Positions 35,106 through 44,249 of a DNA stretch of 59,042 nt are shown here, one piece after another. Source of the stretch: Flavobacteriaceae bacterium (GTDB taxonomy: Bacteria; Bacteroidota; Bacteroidia; Flavobacteriales; Flavobacteriaceae). Where the stretch lies: contig JANSXN010000007.1 of NCBI GenBank assembly GCA_024742935.1, positions 1 through 59,042 of the forward strand, in the 5' to 3' direction. The notes below the pieces were generated by a model. It searched no databases and had not been told where the DNA came from. It saw nothing but the letters and a program-made list of their open reading frames with translations. Made by a program: the position numbers and the translations under genes. The stretch's first letter is position 1. Every line of letters begins with the position of its first letter.

Positions 35106-35173
35106 TAAAATTAATTTAATATGTTATTCATTAGTATGTGAAAGTGGATGTTTGTTACACAATTCTTACTCCA

Positions 35174-35181
35174 CAAATATA
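35174..35181 (-). promoter_or_regulatory. -7 box of the M16 peptidase operon
   Basis: On the - strand this reads TATATTTG, 68 bases upstream of the start codon at 35105. Confidence 0.55.
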
Positions 35182-35295
35182 GGGTTTAGTATCATTTTTA
35201 TGGATAAAGCTCTAAAAATTAACAAGGTTTTAATCTTAGTTAAATACATTTTTTACGATATTAGGGAAGAATAATACTAACTAAATCTAAATATT

Positions 35296-35736
35296 ATGAC
35301 AAAACAATATATTAAGCATGGTTTTTTAATAACATTTTTATTAATTGCCTACTTTTTAATTCTGCGCCTTTTGAATTTACATACCCTCACTGTTTTAAGT
35401 GCCTTTAACGCTGTAATTTTTGGGTTTGGAATTTATTTAGCCATCACAAATTACAAAAAAACTCACAAAACCTTTAAATATGAAAAAGGATTTCAGGTGG
35501 GATTGTTAAGTGGTTTTTTAGCTTCTGTTCTCTTTGGAATTGCAATGGCAATTTATATGTACCACATTGAACCCTCCTTTGCAAACACAATTATTGAAAA
35601 TTGGGATATCAACTTGAGTAACGGTCCCTTTGTGCTAATTGTCTCAGTCCTCATTATGGGATTAGCGACCTCTTTTGTGCTCACATTGGCATTTATGCAG
35701 CTGTTGAAAGACTCCTGGAACCAACATCAAAAATAA
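35296..35736 (+). CDS. DUF4199-like membrane protein
   Basis: The 146-residue protein has four membrane helices and the DUF4199 layout. FGFGIYLAITNYKKTHKTFKYEKGFQVGLLSGFLASVLFGIAM follows two N-terminal helices, and a final helix ends FMQLLKDSWNQHQK. The family is common in Bacteroidota and has no known function. It has no close partner on this strand. Confidence 0.75.
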   Translation: MTKQYIKHGFLITFLLIAYFLILRLLNLHTLTVLSAFNAVIFGFGIYLAITNYKKTHKTFKYEKGFQVGLLSGFLASVLFGIAMAIYMYHIEPSFANTIIENWDINLSNGPFVLIVSVLIMGLATSFVLTLAFMQLLKDSWNQHQK

Positions 35737-35764
35737 AACGACACTAAAAAGTGATAGTTAGCCA

Positions 35765-35795
35765 TTTGTATATTCATTTTTTAGATGTATATTTG
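35765..35795 (+). promoter_or_regulatory. Full consensus promoter of rplU-rpmA
   Basis: TTTG (35765-35768), then exactly 19 bases, then TATATTTG (35788-35795). This is the only complete match to the Bacteroidota TTTG-N19-TAnnTTTG promoter I found and is the best taxonomic marker in the DNA itself. The ATG of rplU is 60 bases further. Confidence 0.85.
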
Positions 35796-35854
35796 CGCCC
35801 GCTTTAGAGCAAAATTCTAAGGTATAATTAAGTTTTAATCAACAAAAACAAGCT

Positions 35855-36385
35855 ATGTACGCAATTGTAGAGATAGCAGGGCAGCAATTTAAAGTTGCAA
35901 AAGACCAAAAAGTGTTTGTTCACCGTTTGTCTGAGGAAGAAGGAACGTCTGTTTCTTTTGACAATGTTCTCCTTATAGGAGATGGTGACAACATCACTCT
36001 TGGCGCCCCGGCTATAGAAGGAGCTCAGGTAGGAGCAAAAATTACCAGACACCTTAAAGGTGACAAAGTAATCGTTTTCAAAAAGAAAAGACGTAAAGGT
36101 TACCAGAAAAAGAATGGACACCGTCAATATCTTTCTGAAATTGTAATCGAAAGTATTCTTGCTTCCGGAGCCAAAAAAGCGGCTAAAAAAGAAGAAGCCC
36201 CTAAAGCAGCTCCTAAGGCTGAAAAGAAAGAAACTGTAAAAAAAGAAGCTCCTAAAGCAAAAGCTGTTTCAGAAGATTTAAGCAGCTTAACTGTTGCTCA
36301 ATTAAAAGACTTGGCAAAAGAGAGAGGCCTTGAGGGATATTCTGCTCTTAAAAAAGCTGAATTGATAGACGCCTTAAGTAAATAG
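35855..36385 (+). CDS. rplU: 50S ribosomal protein L21 with C-terminal SAP/Rho-N-like extension
   Basis: Residues 1-102 are a normal L21: MYAIVEIAGQQFKVAKDQKVFVHRL, KVIVFKKKRRKGYQKKNGHRQYLSEIVI. The family usually stops there at 100-105 residues. Here an Ala/Lys/Pro-rich linker (about 108-138) leads to a 36-residue helix-extended-loop-helix module (LTVAQLKDLAKERGLEGYSALKKAELIDAL), like Rho_N or SAP motifs that bind nucleic acid. Such extended L21 proteins occur in other Bacteroidota. It is followed by rpmA after 23 bases. Confidence 0.95.
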   Translation: MYAIVEIAGQQFKVAKDQKVFVHRLSEEEGTSVSFDNVLLIGDGDNITLGAPAIEGAQVGAKITRHLKGDKVIVFKKKRRKGYQKKNGHRQYLSEIVIESILASGAKKAAKKEEAPKAAPKAEKKETVKKEAPKAKAVSEDLSSLTVAQLKDLAKERGLEGYSALKKAELIDALSK

Positions 36386-36408
36386 ATAAAAATTAAAACC
36401 ACAATACA

Positions 36409-36669
36409 ATGGCACACAAAAAAGGAGTTGGTAGTTCCAAAAACGGTAGAGAATCAGAATCAAAACGCTTAGGTGTTAAGATTTTTGGTGGACAAGCAGC
36501 TGTTGCAGGAAACATCATCGTAAGACAAAGAGGCTATACCCACAATCCAGGTGAGAATGTATATGCCGGAAAAGACCACACCCTTCACGCTAAAGTGGAT
36601 GGATTAGTTAAATTTTCAAAAAGAAAAGACAATAAATCGTTCGTTTCAATTGAACCGTTCGAAGCATAG
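36409..36669 (+). CDS. rpmA: 50S ribosomal protein L27
   Basis: The 86-residue protein begins [24 protein letters not shown] and contains [26 protein letters not shown], the L27 signature. The N-terminal arm reaches the peptidyl-transferase centre. The methionine is followed directly by the mature AHKKG sequence, so no Firmicutes-type N-terminal cleavage extension is present. It forms an operon with rplU, ending at a strong terminator. Confidence 0.97.
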   Translation: MAHKKGVGSSKNGRESESKRLGVKIFGGQAAVAGNIIVRQRGYTHNPGENVYAGKDHTLHAKVDGLVKFSKRKDNKSFVSIEPFEA

Positions 36670-36690
36670 TTTTTTACATAAATTCATTTT

Positions 36691-36728
36691 AAAAGCCTTT
36701 CAATATTTTTGAAAGGCTTTCTTTTTTT
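36691..36728 (+). terminator. Terminator after rpmA
   Basis: AAAGCCTTTC pairs with GAAAGGCTTT around a 9-base loop, followed by CTTTTTTT. Confidence 0.92.
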
Positions 36729-36777
36729 CAAAAAAATTAATTGTAAATTCATACTCTAACTTTTAAATAAAACCGAT

Positions 36778-37356
36778 ATGAAAAAATTAATGATTTGCGC
36801 AGCGCTTTCGAGCACTATTTTATTTACAAGCTGCTTAGGTTCATTCAGTGCTTTTAACAGCTTGAGAGATTGGAATGATGGATTGACTAGCAATAAATTT
36901 TTAGACAACCTCATCTTTTGGGCTTTAAACATCGTGCCTGTTTATGGCTTATTCTTTATTGGAGATGTCATTATTTTCAATGTTATTGAGTTTTGGTCTG
37001 GTTCAAACCCCATCGCTATGAATGAAGGCGATATTGAAACACAAATTGTTGAAAGAGATGGAAATACTTATAAAATGATTGCTACAAAAAATCACCTTCA
37101 AATCAATGTCATTGATGGTATTGACAAAGGACAATCTTTAAAGATGATTTACAACCCGGAAGAAAAATCCTGGTCTGCCATTAAAGCAGATGGGGAAGTA
37201 ATTAAACTCTCTTCTTTCGAAGATGGTTTCTATATTGTTTACACACCAGACGGTCAAGAAATAAAGATTGATCCAACAGCCACCAAACAAGAAGGCCTTG
37301 CGTTGCTAAACCAAGGTGTTGCAAATTACAGAGATTGTATGCTTGCGATGAATTGA
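36778..37356 (+). CDS. DUF3332 lipoprotein
   Basis: The 192-residue protein has a lipobox (LFTSC, Cys19) and the DUF3332 pattern: LGSFSAFNSLRDWNDGLTSNKFLDNLIFWALNIVPVYGLF, a membrane-like helix (about residues 46-73), followed by NVIEFWSGSNPIAM. The C-terminal part is beta-rich. Function is unknown. It is monocistronic, between two terminators. Confidence 0.87.
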   Translation: MKKLMICAALSSTILFTSCLGSFSAFNSLRDWNDGLTSNKFLDNLIFWALNIVPVYGLFFIGDVIIFNVIEFWSGSNPIAMNEGDIETQIVERDGNTYKMIATKNHLQINVIDGIDKGQSLKMIYNPEEKSWSAIKADGEVIKLSSFEDGFYIVYTPDGQEIKIDPTATKQEGLALLNQGVANYRDCMLAMN

Positions 37357-37376
37357 TATATTCTCTTATTAAAAAC

Positions 37377-37411
37377 AAACCCCCTTCAATTTCTTTTGAA
37401 GGGGGTTTTAT
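37377..37411 (+). terminator. Terminator after the DUF3332 gene
   Basis: AAACCCCCTTCAA pairs with TTGAAGGGGGTTT around a short loop, then T-rich sequence. From here to 37588 I see only AT-rich DNA with no gene. Confidence 0.93.
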
Positions 37412-37588
37412 TTTTTACAATACTCTCTTTTAAATAATTGTAAAAATTCAAATTTGGAAGAATTAAAACACGAGTCTTTAAATTTCAACTCTATTCATTA
37501 ACCAAATATAAGTAGTTAATAAAAATATATTTAGAAATCATTTCGTTAGTGTTAATTTAATGTAATGTTGAGTGTTTTGTAATAAATT

Positions 37589-37626
37589 TTAAACATAAAT
37601 TAACCTAAGGTTATTGTTCTTTAAAC
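37589..37626 (+). promoter_or_regulatory. Pho-box-like direct repeats upstream of the TonB receptor/phytase operon
   Basis: TTAAAC (37589), TTAACC (37600), TTATTG (37611) and TTAAAC (37621) are spaced 11, 11 and 10 bases apart, as in PhoB-type activator sites with 11-bp direct repeats. The array ends next to where the -33 element of the promoter at 37648 should lie, a usual activator position. The palindrome TAACCTAAGGTTA is embedded in it. The link to phosphate control is an inference supported by the phytase downstream. Confidence 0.5.
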
Positions 37627-37647
37627 CTCGAACGTGTTAGAATACAG

Positions 37648-37655
37648 TAAGTTTG
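37648..37655 (+). promoter_or_regulatory. -7 box of the TonB receptor gene
   Basis: TAAGTTTG fits TAnnTTTG, 17 bases before the ATG at 37672. The -33 region (near 37625) is TTAAAC rather than TTTG, consistent with a promoter that needs an activator. Confidence 0.55.
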
Positions 37656-37671
37656 AAAAAACTAACTGAAC

Positions 37672-40488
37672 ATGAAAACACACTACCTATTTACATTGCT
37701 TTTTTTCTCATTTTATGCTGCCGTTTCACAAACGGGTAACATCAGAGGAGTTATAACAGACGCTAATAACATTTATGTTCCCGGAGCAAATGTCTTAATT
37801 GAAGACCTTAGAAAAGGATCCATATCTGATGTTGATGGCGAATTTTTAATTCTTAATGTCCCTGAAGGTACATATAACTTAACAGTAAAATACCTGGGTT
37901 TTGATGACAACATCATAGAAGTATCAGTAGTATCTGGTCAAACAACTACTGCAAATTTTGTTTTAAAAGAAAACGCAGAAGAACTGGATGCTGTTGAAAT
38001 TATAGGTTATACTTTAAGTGGTCAAGCCAGAGCATTAAATACTCAAAAAAACAAATCAAATATTACCAATATAGTTTCTACAGATCAAATTGGTAAATTT
38101 CCCGATGCCAATATAGGGGATGCAATGAAACGAATTCCCGGTATCACCATGCAGGTAGATCAAGGGGAAGCAAGAAATATTATTGTAAGAGGTCTAGCGC
38201 CAGAACTCAATTCTGTTACTCTTAATGGAAGCAGAGTTCCCTCTGCAGAGGGCGATAATAGAAATGTACAGATGGACTTAATTCCATCAGATATGATTCA
38301 AACCATTGAAGTTAATAAAGCGGTAACTCCAGATATGGATGGTGATGCGCTTGGTGGCTCAGTAAATCTAATTACTCGATCCTCGCCTCAAAGTTTCAGG
38401 CTGTCTGCTACAGTGGGCTCAGGAATAAACTTTATTACTGATAAAAGAATTTTAAATGGCTCTTTTTTAATTGGTGACAAGTCAAAAAACAAAAAATTTG
38501 GATGGATGGTTTCAGCTTCCATAAATGACAATGATTTTGGCTCAGACAATGTGGAAGCAGTATGGGCAAATGAAGCAGAGAGCCCGCTAACTGGTGAAGA
38601 TATTACTGTAAATCCCTATGTTGAAGAAAGTGACATCAGGGTTTACCTTGTTCAACGCATAAGAAGAAGCTTCTCGGCAAATTTTGATTATTCATTTGAT
38701 GAGAACAATACCATTTTCTTTAAATCTATGTACAACTGGAGAGACGACCGTGAAAACAGGCTGCGCTTAAGATATGATAACATTGAGCCTGTATTTGCAG
38801 AGGGCACAGAAAATATTATAGGTTATGAGGGAAGAATAAGAAGGCAAACCAAAGGAGGGATTGATGGTGGAAGAATACAAAACACTCGTTTGGAAGACCA
38901 ACGTATGCAAAACTATACCTTGAATGGTGAACATTTAGTGAACAATTTACAGATTGACTGGCTTTTTTCATATGCTAAAGCCTCTGAAGAAAGGCCTAAT
39001 GAGCGATATGCTCAGTATCAAAGAGGTGGAGTTTCGCTTATAGGTGATTTTTCTGACCCGGAATTTCCATTCTTTACACCTTCAAATCCGGGAGAACTCA
39101 CCCCAGACCAGTTCAACTTAAATGCAATTTCAGAACAATATGGGTTAACTGAAGAGGAAGATTTTAACGGAATGGTTAACTTTACTTTACCTGCAGACTT
39201 TTTTGGTCAAGGAGACGGAACCTTAAAGTTTGGGGCTAGAATGAAATTAAAAAATAAATTCAGGGACAATAATTTCTTTGAATATGAACCAACAGCTGAA
39301 AATCCTCAAGCATTTGGAAACCTGGGTAATGTACCATTAAGAGACTATACAGACCCTGACTTTCTTGCAGGATCACAATATGCAGCAGGCTTTTTTATGG
39401 ATCCAAGATTTCTTGGAGGGCTGGATTTAAGCAACTCAAATTTGTTTGATTCTGAAGACATTCCTGATGAATACTTGAGAGCCAATTATGATGTTAGTGA
39501 AGATGTTTTTGCGGGGTATATTATGGCAAATCAAAAGCTTTCAGAAAAATTTAGTGTATTAGCAGGAGTTAGACTAGAAGCTACAAAAATAACCGCAACA
39601 GGTAATGAAATTTTGGAAGAAGAAGAACTCATTGGGCAAATAACAGATGAGAGTTCTTATACAAACATTTTGCCGGGCGTTCATTTTAAATATGATGTAA
39701 CAGATAAAACTGTTTTAAGATTTGCCTGGACAAACACTATTGCCAGACCTAATTATGTAGATCTAGTGCCCTCAGTTGACATTTTACTTGAAGACGAAGA
39801 AATAGTTTTAGGCAACTCTGATTTGGACCCCACCACATCAATGAACTTTGACATTATGGCTGAGCATTACTTTAACTCAATTGGATTACTGTCTGCTGGT
39901 GTGTTTTACAAAAGAATTAATGACTTTATTTATACTCAAATTGGTGAAGTGGCCGCAGGACAACCCAATGCCGGTTTCAGAACATTTCAACCTCAAAATG
40001 GAGACGATGCCTATGTAGCCGGAGCTGAAGTTTCATTCCAAAGACAATTGGATTTTATACCTGGCATTGGTAAAAATTTTGGAATATTTTTAAATTATAC
40101 CTATTTAACTTCTGAAGCAAACGGTATTAGAAACGAAGATGGTGATGAAAGAGGAGATTTAGAATTACCGGGAGCATCACCCAATATGTTTAACGGTTCT
40201 TTATCTTATGCTGATGGTAAATTTAGTGCCAGAATATCCGGAAATTTTTCTGATGCCTACATAGATGAGCTGGGCGGAAATGAGTTTGAAGACAGATATT
40301 ATGACCAACAATTCTTCCTGGATTTTAATATCACTTATGCCTTCACTAAAAACTTAAGAATCTATGCTGACCTGAACAACATCACCAACCAGCCCTTAAG
40401 ATATTACCAAGGTATTAAAGAAAGAACTCAACAAGTTGAGTTTTATGACAGACGCTTAACCTTTGGATTGAAATATGATCTTTTTTAA
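37672..40488 (+). CDS. TonB-dependent outer-membrane receptor (phytase-associated)
   Basis: The 938-residue protein has a signal peptide (cut near AVSQ). A carboxypeptidase-regulatory-like domain lies at residues about 22-105 (GNIRGVITDANNIYVPGANV), then a TonB-box/plug region with VSTDQIGKFPDANIGDAMKRIPGI and DALGGSVNLITRSS, and a 22-strand barrel ending RLTFGLKYDLF. The plug sequence is of the Caulobacter/Xanthomonas carbohydrate-type TonB receptors. A beta-propeller phytase lies directly downstream; such receptor-phytase pairs are known in marine bacteria and suggest uptake of inositol phosphates. A Pho-box-like array precedes it. Confidence 0.92.
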   Translation: MKTHYLFTLLFFSFYAAVSQTGNIRGVITDANNIYVPGANVLIEDLRKGSISDVDGEFLILNVPEGTYNLTVKYLGFDDNIIEVSVVSGQTTTANFVLKENAEELDAVEIIGYTLSGQARALNTQKNKSNITNIVSTDQIGKFPDANIGDAMKRIPGITMQVDQGEARNIIVRGLAPELNSVTLNGSRVPSAEGDNRNVQMDLIPSDMIQTIEVNKAVTPDMDGDALGGSVNLITRSSPQSFRLSATVGSGINFITDKRILNGSFLIGDKSKNKKFGWMVSASINDNDFGSDNVEAVWANEAESPLTGEDITVNPYVEESDIRVYLVQRIRRSFSANFDYSFDENNTIFFKSMYNWRDDRENRLRLRYDNIEPVFAEGTENIIGYEGRIRRQTKGGIDGGRIQNTRLEDQRMQNYTLNGEHLVNNLQIDWLFSYAKASEERPNERYAQYQRGGVSLIGDFSDPEFPFFTPSNPGELTPDQFNLNAISEQYGLTEEEDFNGMVNFTLPADFFGQGDGTLKFGARMKLKNKFRDNNFFEYEPTAENPQAFGNLGNVPLRDYTDPDFLAGSQYAAGFFMDPRFLGGLDLSNSNLFDSEDIPDEYLRANYDVSEDVFAGYIMANQKLSEKFSVLAGVRLEATKITATGNEILEEEELIGQITDESSYTNILPGVHFKYDVTDKTVLRFAWTNTIARPNYVDLVPSVDILLEDEEIVLGNSDLDPTTSMNFDIMAEHYFNSIGLLSAGVFYKRINDFIYTQIGEVAAGQPNAGFRTFQPQNGDDAYVAGAEVSFQRQLDFIPGIGKNFGIFLNYTYLTSEANGIRNEDGDERGDLELPGASPNMFNGSLSYADGKFSARISGNFSDAYIDELGGNEFEDRYYDQQFFLDFNITYAFTKNLRIYADLNNITNQPLRYYQGIKERTQQVEFYDRRLTFGLKYDLF

Positions 40489-40512
40489 TTTATTTTGTTA
40501 GTTATTTTACTT

Positions 40513-40534
40513 AAGGGCACAAATCTGTGCCCTT
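40513..40534 (+). terminator. Intercistronic hairpin between receptor and phytase
   Basis: AAGGGCACA pairs with TGTGCCCTT around a 4-base loop. Only TCGTTG follows, so there is no T-tract. It may reduce read-through or protect the upstream mRNA rather than end transcription completely. Confidence 0.5.
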
Positions 40535-40564
40535 TCGTTGATTTTAACCTTTAACTTTTTACAA

Positions 40565-41575
40565 ATGAAACCACTTTTATTAACACTATTGTCTGTTCTG
40601 TTTTTTTCTTGTGAACAAAAACTTCCGGGTACACCACCTGATATAATAACAGAAACCGCTTTGCATGATACAGATGACCCGGCGATTTGGGTCAATAAAG
40701 AAAATCCGTCAATGAGTATTGTTTTTGGAACAGACAAAGATACTAACGGAGCTATTTATGCCTTTGATCTTGACGGAAAGGTTTTAGAAGATAAAACCAT
40801 AAGAGGACTAAAAAGGCCTAATAATGTCGATATTAGATATGATTTTAAAATTAATGACTCTACAAAAATTGATGTAATGGCTTTTACCGAAAGGGAACGA
40901 AAACAAATACGATTATTTTCTGTTCCGGATATGATACCACTTGATAACGGGGGGTTTCCGGTTTTTGAGGGAGAGACACAACCAGAGTTTGATTTACCTA
41001 TGGGTATAAGCTTTTATCAATCTCAAACAGACTCAATTTTGTATGTTGTTGTAGGTAGAAAAAATGGCCCGGAGACAGGCTATTTACATCAGTTTGAAGT
41101 TCTGTCAGACAGTTCAGGTGTCTCTTTAAATTTAGTAAGGAAATTTGGGAAATTCAGCGGTAAAAAAGAAATTGAAGCCATAGCTGTTGATGATGAATTA
41201 GGCTACATTTATTATTCTGACGAGACGCATTGCGTGCGTAAATACTACGCAGAACCTTCTAAGGGTGATGAAGAATTGGCTTGTTTTGGTGGCGAAACTT
41301 TTAAAAGAGACAATGAAGGAATTGCAATTGCTGCTTACGAAAATGGTGAGGGTTATATTATTGTCTCAAATCAGCAAGCAGAAACATTCAATATATTTTC
41401 CAGAAAAGACAATAGTTTTATAAAAGAAATCAACTTAAACACAAAGCAAACAGACGGCTGTGAAGTGGTTACCATACCCTTAAACGACACATTTAAAAAC
41501 GGTTTGTTTGTTGCAATGAACGATGAAAGAAATTTTTATTTTTATGATTTAGCTAAATTAGGCCTCAGCCAATAA
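40565..41575 (+). CDS. Beta-propeller phytase (3-phytase family)
   Basis: The 336-residue lipoprotein (lipobox VLFFSC) matches beta-propeller phytases: HDTDDPAIWVNKENPSMSIVFGTDKDTNGAIYAFDLDGK (about residues 33-71), RPNNVDIRYDF, and later EGIAIAAYENGEGYIIVSNQQ and DGCEVV. The many aspartates bind the Ca2+ ions needed for catalysis. It would release phosphate from phytate at the cell surface or periplasm. The start at 40565 gives a proper signal peptide. It follows the TonB receptor by 76 bases. Confidence 0.9.
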   Translation: MKPLLLTLLSVLFFSCEQKLPGTPPDIITETALHDTDDPAIWVNKENPSMSIVFGTDKDTNGAIYAFDLDGKVLEDKTIRGLKRPNNVDIRYDFKINDSTKIDVMAFTERERKQIRLFSVPDMIPLDNGGFPVFEGETQPEFDLPMGISFYQSQTDSILYVVVGRKNGPETGYLHQFEVLSDSSGVSLNLVRKFGKFSGKKEIEAIAVDDELGYIYYSDETHCVRKYYAEPSKGDEELACFGGETFKRDNEGIAIAAYENGEGYIIVSNQQAETFNIFSRKDNSFIKEINLNTKQTDGCEVVTIPLNDTFKNGLFVAMNDERNFYFYDLAKLGLSQ

Positions 41576-41593
41576 AATAGAATCCATTATATA

Positions 41594-41632
41594 AAAACGC
41601 CTGCATTATTAAAAATTTGCAGGTGTTTTTTA
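41594..41632 (+). terminator. Terminator after the phytase gene
   Basis: AAAAACGCCTGCA pairs with TGCAGGTGTTTTT, with one G-T wobble, around an AT-rich loop. Confidence 0.88.
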
Positions 41633-41700
41633 TTTATATAATTTATACTCAGTATAGTTAGTATAATTATCCAATCGTTTGTACTTAATTGCTTCTCTTT

Positions 41701-42651
41701 TTATAAATCAAGTACAAATGAATATGCAAGTTCTGCTCGTGGAGTGTTTTCGCCAGTCGCATACGTTTCAACATTCACATTCCCATCTTTTGTTATTGTC
41801 ATTACTCTGAACATTGGGGTATGGTTGGATTCATCAGGAATTTTAGTTCGTTCCAGGCCTGGAATATGAAGGTAGTGCGTGTGATCAATTTTTTTGGAGT
41901 GGTTCACCCTTTCCATATCCATGTGTAAATCACCGGAAATAACTGCGGCAAGATTCGCTTGTGGAATAACTTGATTAATGAATAGTTGGTTGCTGATGCC
42001 CTTTTCAGGGTTTTCCTCATAAACACCCTGTTGTGCTCCATGTACCACTAAAACAACTGGTTTTGGTGCTAAGCGCTTAATTTGTTCAAGAATCCAACTG
42101 GCGCCGCTGTCGTCAAACTCACGACCGTGATCTGGTGAAGCAAATACAAATGCAAGTTTATCATGGTTAATCACATAGCTTTTATTTTTAATATCGCTGT
42201 TCCATTGTTGGGCAAACTCAAGGTAGCGCTCTACTGTGCTACCATATTCCTCGTTACCCATAATGGGATAAAAGGGAACTTTTAATTTTTGAAATACCTC
42301 AGTTGCCGCTTCATATTGTATTTCTGTTCCTTTATGGGCAACATCACCAACACCGATAACAAAATCGATGGGTTGAGATTCCAAAAGTAAATTGATTTGT
42401 TCAACAGCAGCATTTGTATGAGGAAATTCAGCACAGGGTTTTGGTTCACCATCGCCAATAAAAGCCACTCGAAGCAATGTTGAATTGTCTTCAGCATGGT
42501 TTCCAGTAATCGAAAACTCCAATACTTCTTCACTTATACTACCGGTTTTTGTAATTTCTTTGGTTTCTGAGCTTTCTTCATTGGGTTTTCCCTGACAAGC
42601 GGCTAAAAATAAAGTAAGAGAAATAATCGAAAGTTTTAAAAAATTGTTCAT
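41701..42651 (-). CDS. Secreted metallophosphoesterase lipoprotein
   Basis: The 316-residue protein has a lipobox (FLAAC, Cys19). The calcineurin-like motifs appear in order: RVAFIGDGEPKP (near 67), DFVIGVGDVAHKGTEIQY (GDxxH), YPIMGNEEYG (the GNHE position, with Glu-Glu instead of His-Glu), LVVHGAQQG, and SGDLHMDM. The missing His in the GNHE motif is unusual but occurs in some subfamilies. It should hydrolyse phosphoesters in the envelope. It faces the receptor/phytase operon, fitting a phosphate-scavenging locus. Confidence 0.82.
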   Translation of the reverse strand: MNNFLKLSIISLTLFLAACQGKPNEESSETKEITKTGSISEEVLEFSITGNHAEDNSTLLRVAFIGDGEPKPCAEFPHTNAAVEQINLLLESQPIDFVIGVGDVAHKGTEIQYEAATEVFQKLKVPFYPIMGNEEYGSTVERYLEFAQQWNSDIKNKSYVINHDKLAFVFASPDHGREFDDSGASWILEQIKRLAPKPVVLVVHGAQQGVYEENPEKGISNQLFINQVIPQANLAAVISGDLHMDMERVNHSKKIDHTHYLHIPGLERTKIPDESNHTPMFRVMTITKDGNVNVETYATGENTPRAELAYSFVLDL

Positions 42652-42821
42652 CCTAATGTTTTTATTAATATTTAAATGGTACTAAATTGTTGTCTTTTCA
42701 AACTTGTGAATTAACATTCAAATATCTAAAATAAAACACTTTACTCATTCACCCATTCTTTATTAAATTGTTAAATTAATGCTTGATTTTTTCTCTAAGA
42801 GCTTAAGCTTTTCCAAAAAAA

Positions 42822-42848
42822 AACCTCACTAGAAGTAGCGAGGTTTGA
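42822..42848 (-). terminator. Terminator after ahcY
   Basis: On the - strand AAACCTCGCT pairs with AGTGAGGTTT around a short loop (one G-T pair) and runs into eight T. Confidence 0.88.
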
Positions 42849-42868
42849 TTAAGAAATATTTTGTATGA

Positions 42869-44185
42869 TTAATATCTGTAATACTCAGGCTTAAACGGTC
42901 CTTCTACAGTTACACCAATATATTCTGCTTGATCTTCTCTTAAAGTTTCCAACTCTACACCAATACGCTCTAAATGCAGTTTTGCAACTTTCTCATCAAG
43001 ATGCTTTGGTAACACATACACTTTATTTTCATACTGATCTGTGTTTTTCCAAAGCTCAATCTGAGCCAGTGTCTGGTTTGTAAATGAATTACTCATCACA
43101 AAACTGGGGTGTCCGGTAGCACATCCTAAGTTTACCAAACGACCTTCAGCAAGAACGATAATGTCTTTTCCATCAATAGTGTATTTATCTACCTGTGGTT
43201 TGATTTCGTCTTTGGTATTTCCATAGTTTTTGTTCAACCAGGCCATATCAATCTCATTATCAAAATGACCAATGTTACAAACAATGGCTTTATCACGCAT
43301 CCCTCTAAAGTGACGTTCCTCAATGATATCTTTATTTCCGGTAGCTGTACAAACTATGTCAGCATTTCCTATTACTGTATCCAGTCTTTTAACTTCAAAC
43401 CCGTCCATCGCTGCTTGAAGCGCACAAATGGGGTCAATTTCAGTAACGGTAACAATTGAGCCTGCTCCTTTAAAAGAGGCAGCAGTTCCTTTACCCACAT
43501 CACCATAACCACAAATCACCACTCGTTTTCCCGCTAGCATGGTGTCTGTTGCACGTCTCACTGCGTCCACAGCGCTTTCGCGACAGCCATATTTGTTATC
43601 AAACTTAGACTTGGTCACACTATCGTTTACATTAATAGCAGGCATTGGTAAGGTTCCGTTTTTCATTCTTTCATACAGTCGGTGAACCCCGGTAGTCGTT
43701 TCTTCAGACAGTCCTTTGATACCAGAAGCAAGTTCCGGATATTTGTCTAAAACCATATTAGTCAAGTCACCACCATCATCCAAAATCATATTAAGTGGCT
43801 TGCGGTCTTCCCCAAAAAACAAGGTTTGCTCAATGCACCAGTTAAATTCCTCTTCTGTCATTCCTTTCCAGGCATAAACCGGAATTCCTGCTGCCGCAAT
43901 CGCTGCTGCTGCTTGATCCTGAGTAGAGAAAATGTTGCACGAGCTCCAGGTAACCTCTGCTCCAAGTGCCGTTAGCGTTTCAATCAAAACCGCTGTTTGA
44001 ATCGTCATGTGTAAACATCCGGCAATGCGGGCACCTTTTAAGGGTTGCTCGTTTTTAAACTCTTCTCTCAAAGACATTAAGCCGGGCATTTCTGCTTCAG
44101 CGAGTTCAATTTCTTTTCTTCCCCAGGCAGCCAGAGAAATATCTTTTACTTTATAAGCCGTATAAGGCACAGTTTTAGTACTCAT
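42869..44185 (-). CDS. ahcY: Adenosylhomocysteinase
   Basis: The 438-residue enzyme splits S-adenosylhomocysteine into adenosine and homocysteine, keeping methylation running. Motifs are [33 protein letters not shown], the NAD-binding [18 protein letters not shown] (about 222-239), and the C-terminal [10 protein letters not shown], where Lys and Tyr close the NAD site. It stands alone between a terminator and its own promoter. Confidence 0.97.
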   Translation of the reverse strand: MSTKTVPYTAYKVKDISLAAWGRKEIELAEAEMPGLMSLREEFKNEQPLKGARIAGCLHMTIQTAVLIETLTALGAEVTWSSCNIFSTQDQAAAAIAAAGIPVYAWKGMTEEEFNWCIEQTLFFGEDRKPLNMILDDGGDLTNMVLDKYPELASGIKGLSEETTTGVHRLYERMKNGTLPMPAINVNDSVTKSKFDNKYGCRESAVDAVRRATDTMLAGKRVVICGYGDVGKGTAASFKGAGSIVTVTEIDPICALQAAMDGFEVKRLDTVIGNADIVCTATGNKDIIEERHFRGMRDKAIVCNIGHFDNEIDMAWLNKNYGNTKDEIKPQVDKYTIDGKDIIVLAEGRLVNLGCATGHPSFVMSNSFTNQTLAQIELWKNTDQYENKVYVLPKHLDEKVAKLHLERIGVELETLREDQAEYIGVTVEGPFKPEYYRY

Positions 44186-44221
44186 AATGTTATATTTGTA
44201 TTAAGCAATTTTTTTCGAATA

Positions 44222-44229
44222 CAAAAATA
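44222..44229 (-). promoter_or_regulatory. -7 box of ahcY
   Basis: On the - strand this reads TATTTTTG, 36 bases before the start codon; the divergent PPTase gene starts only 20 bases away on the other side. Confidence 0.55.
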
Positions 44230-44249
44230 CAGATTATCTAGTAAAAGTC

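Noticed and set aside
42652-42821. Possible SAH/SAM riboswitch near ahcY
   Set aside because: The gap downstream of ahcY holds only its terminator and AT-rich DNA, and the 64 bases upstream of the start show no such fold.
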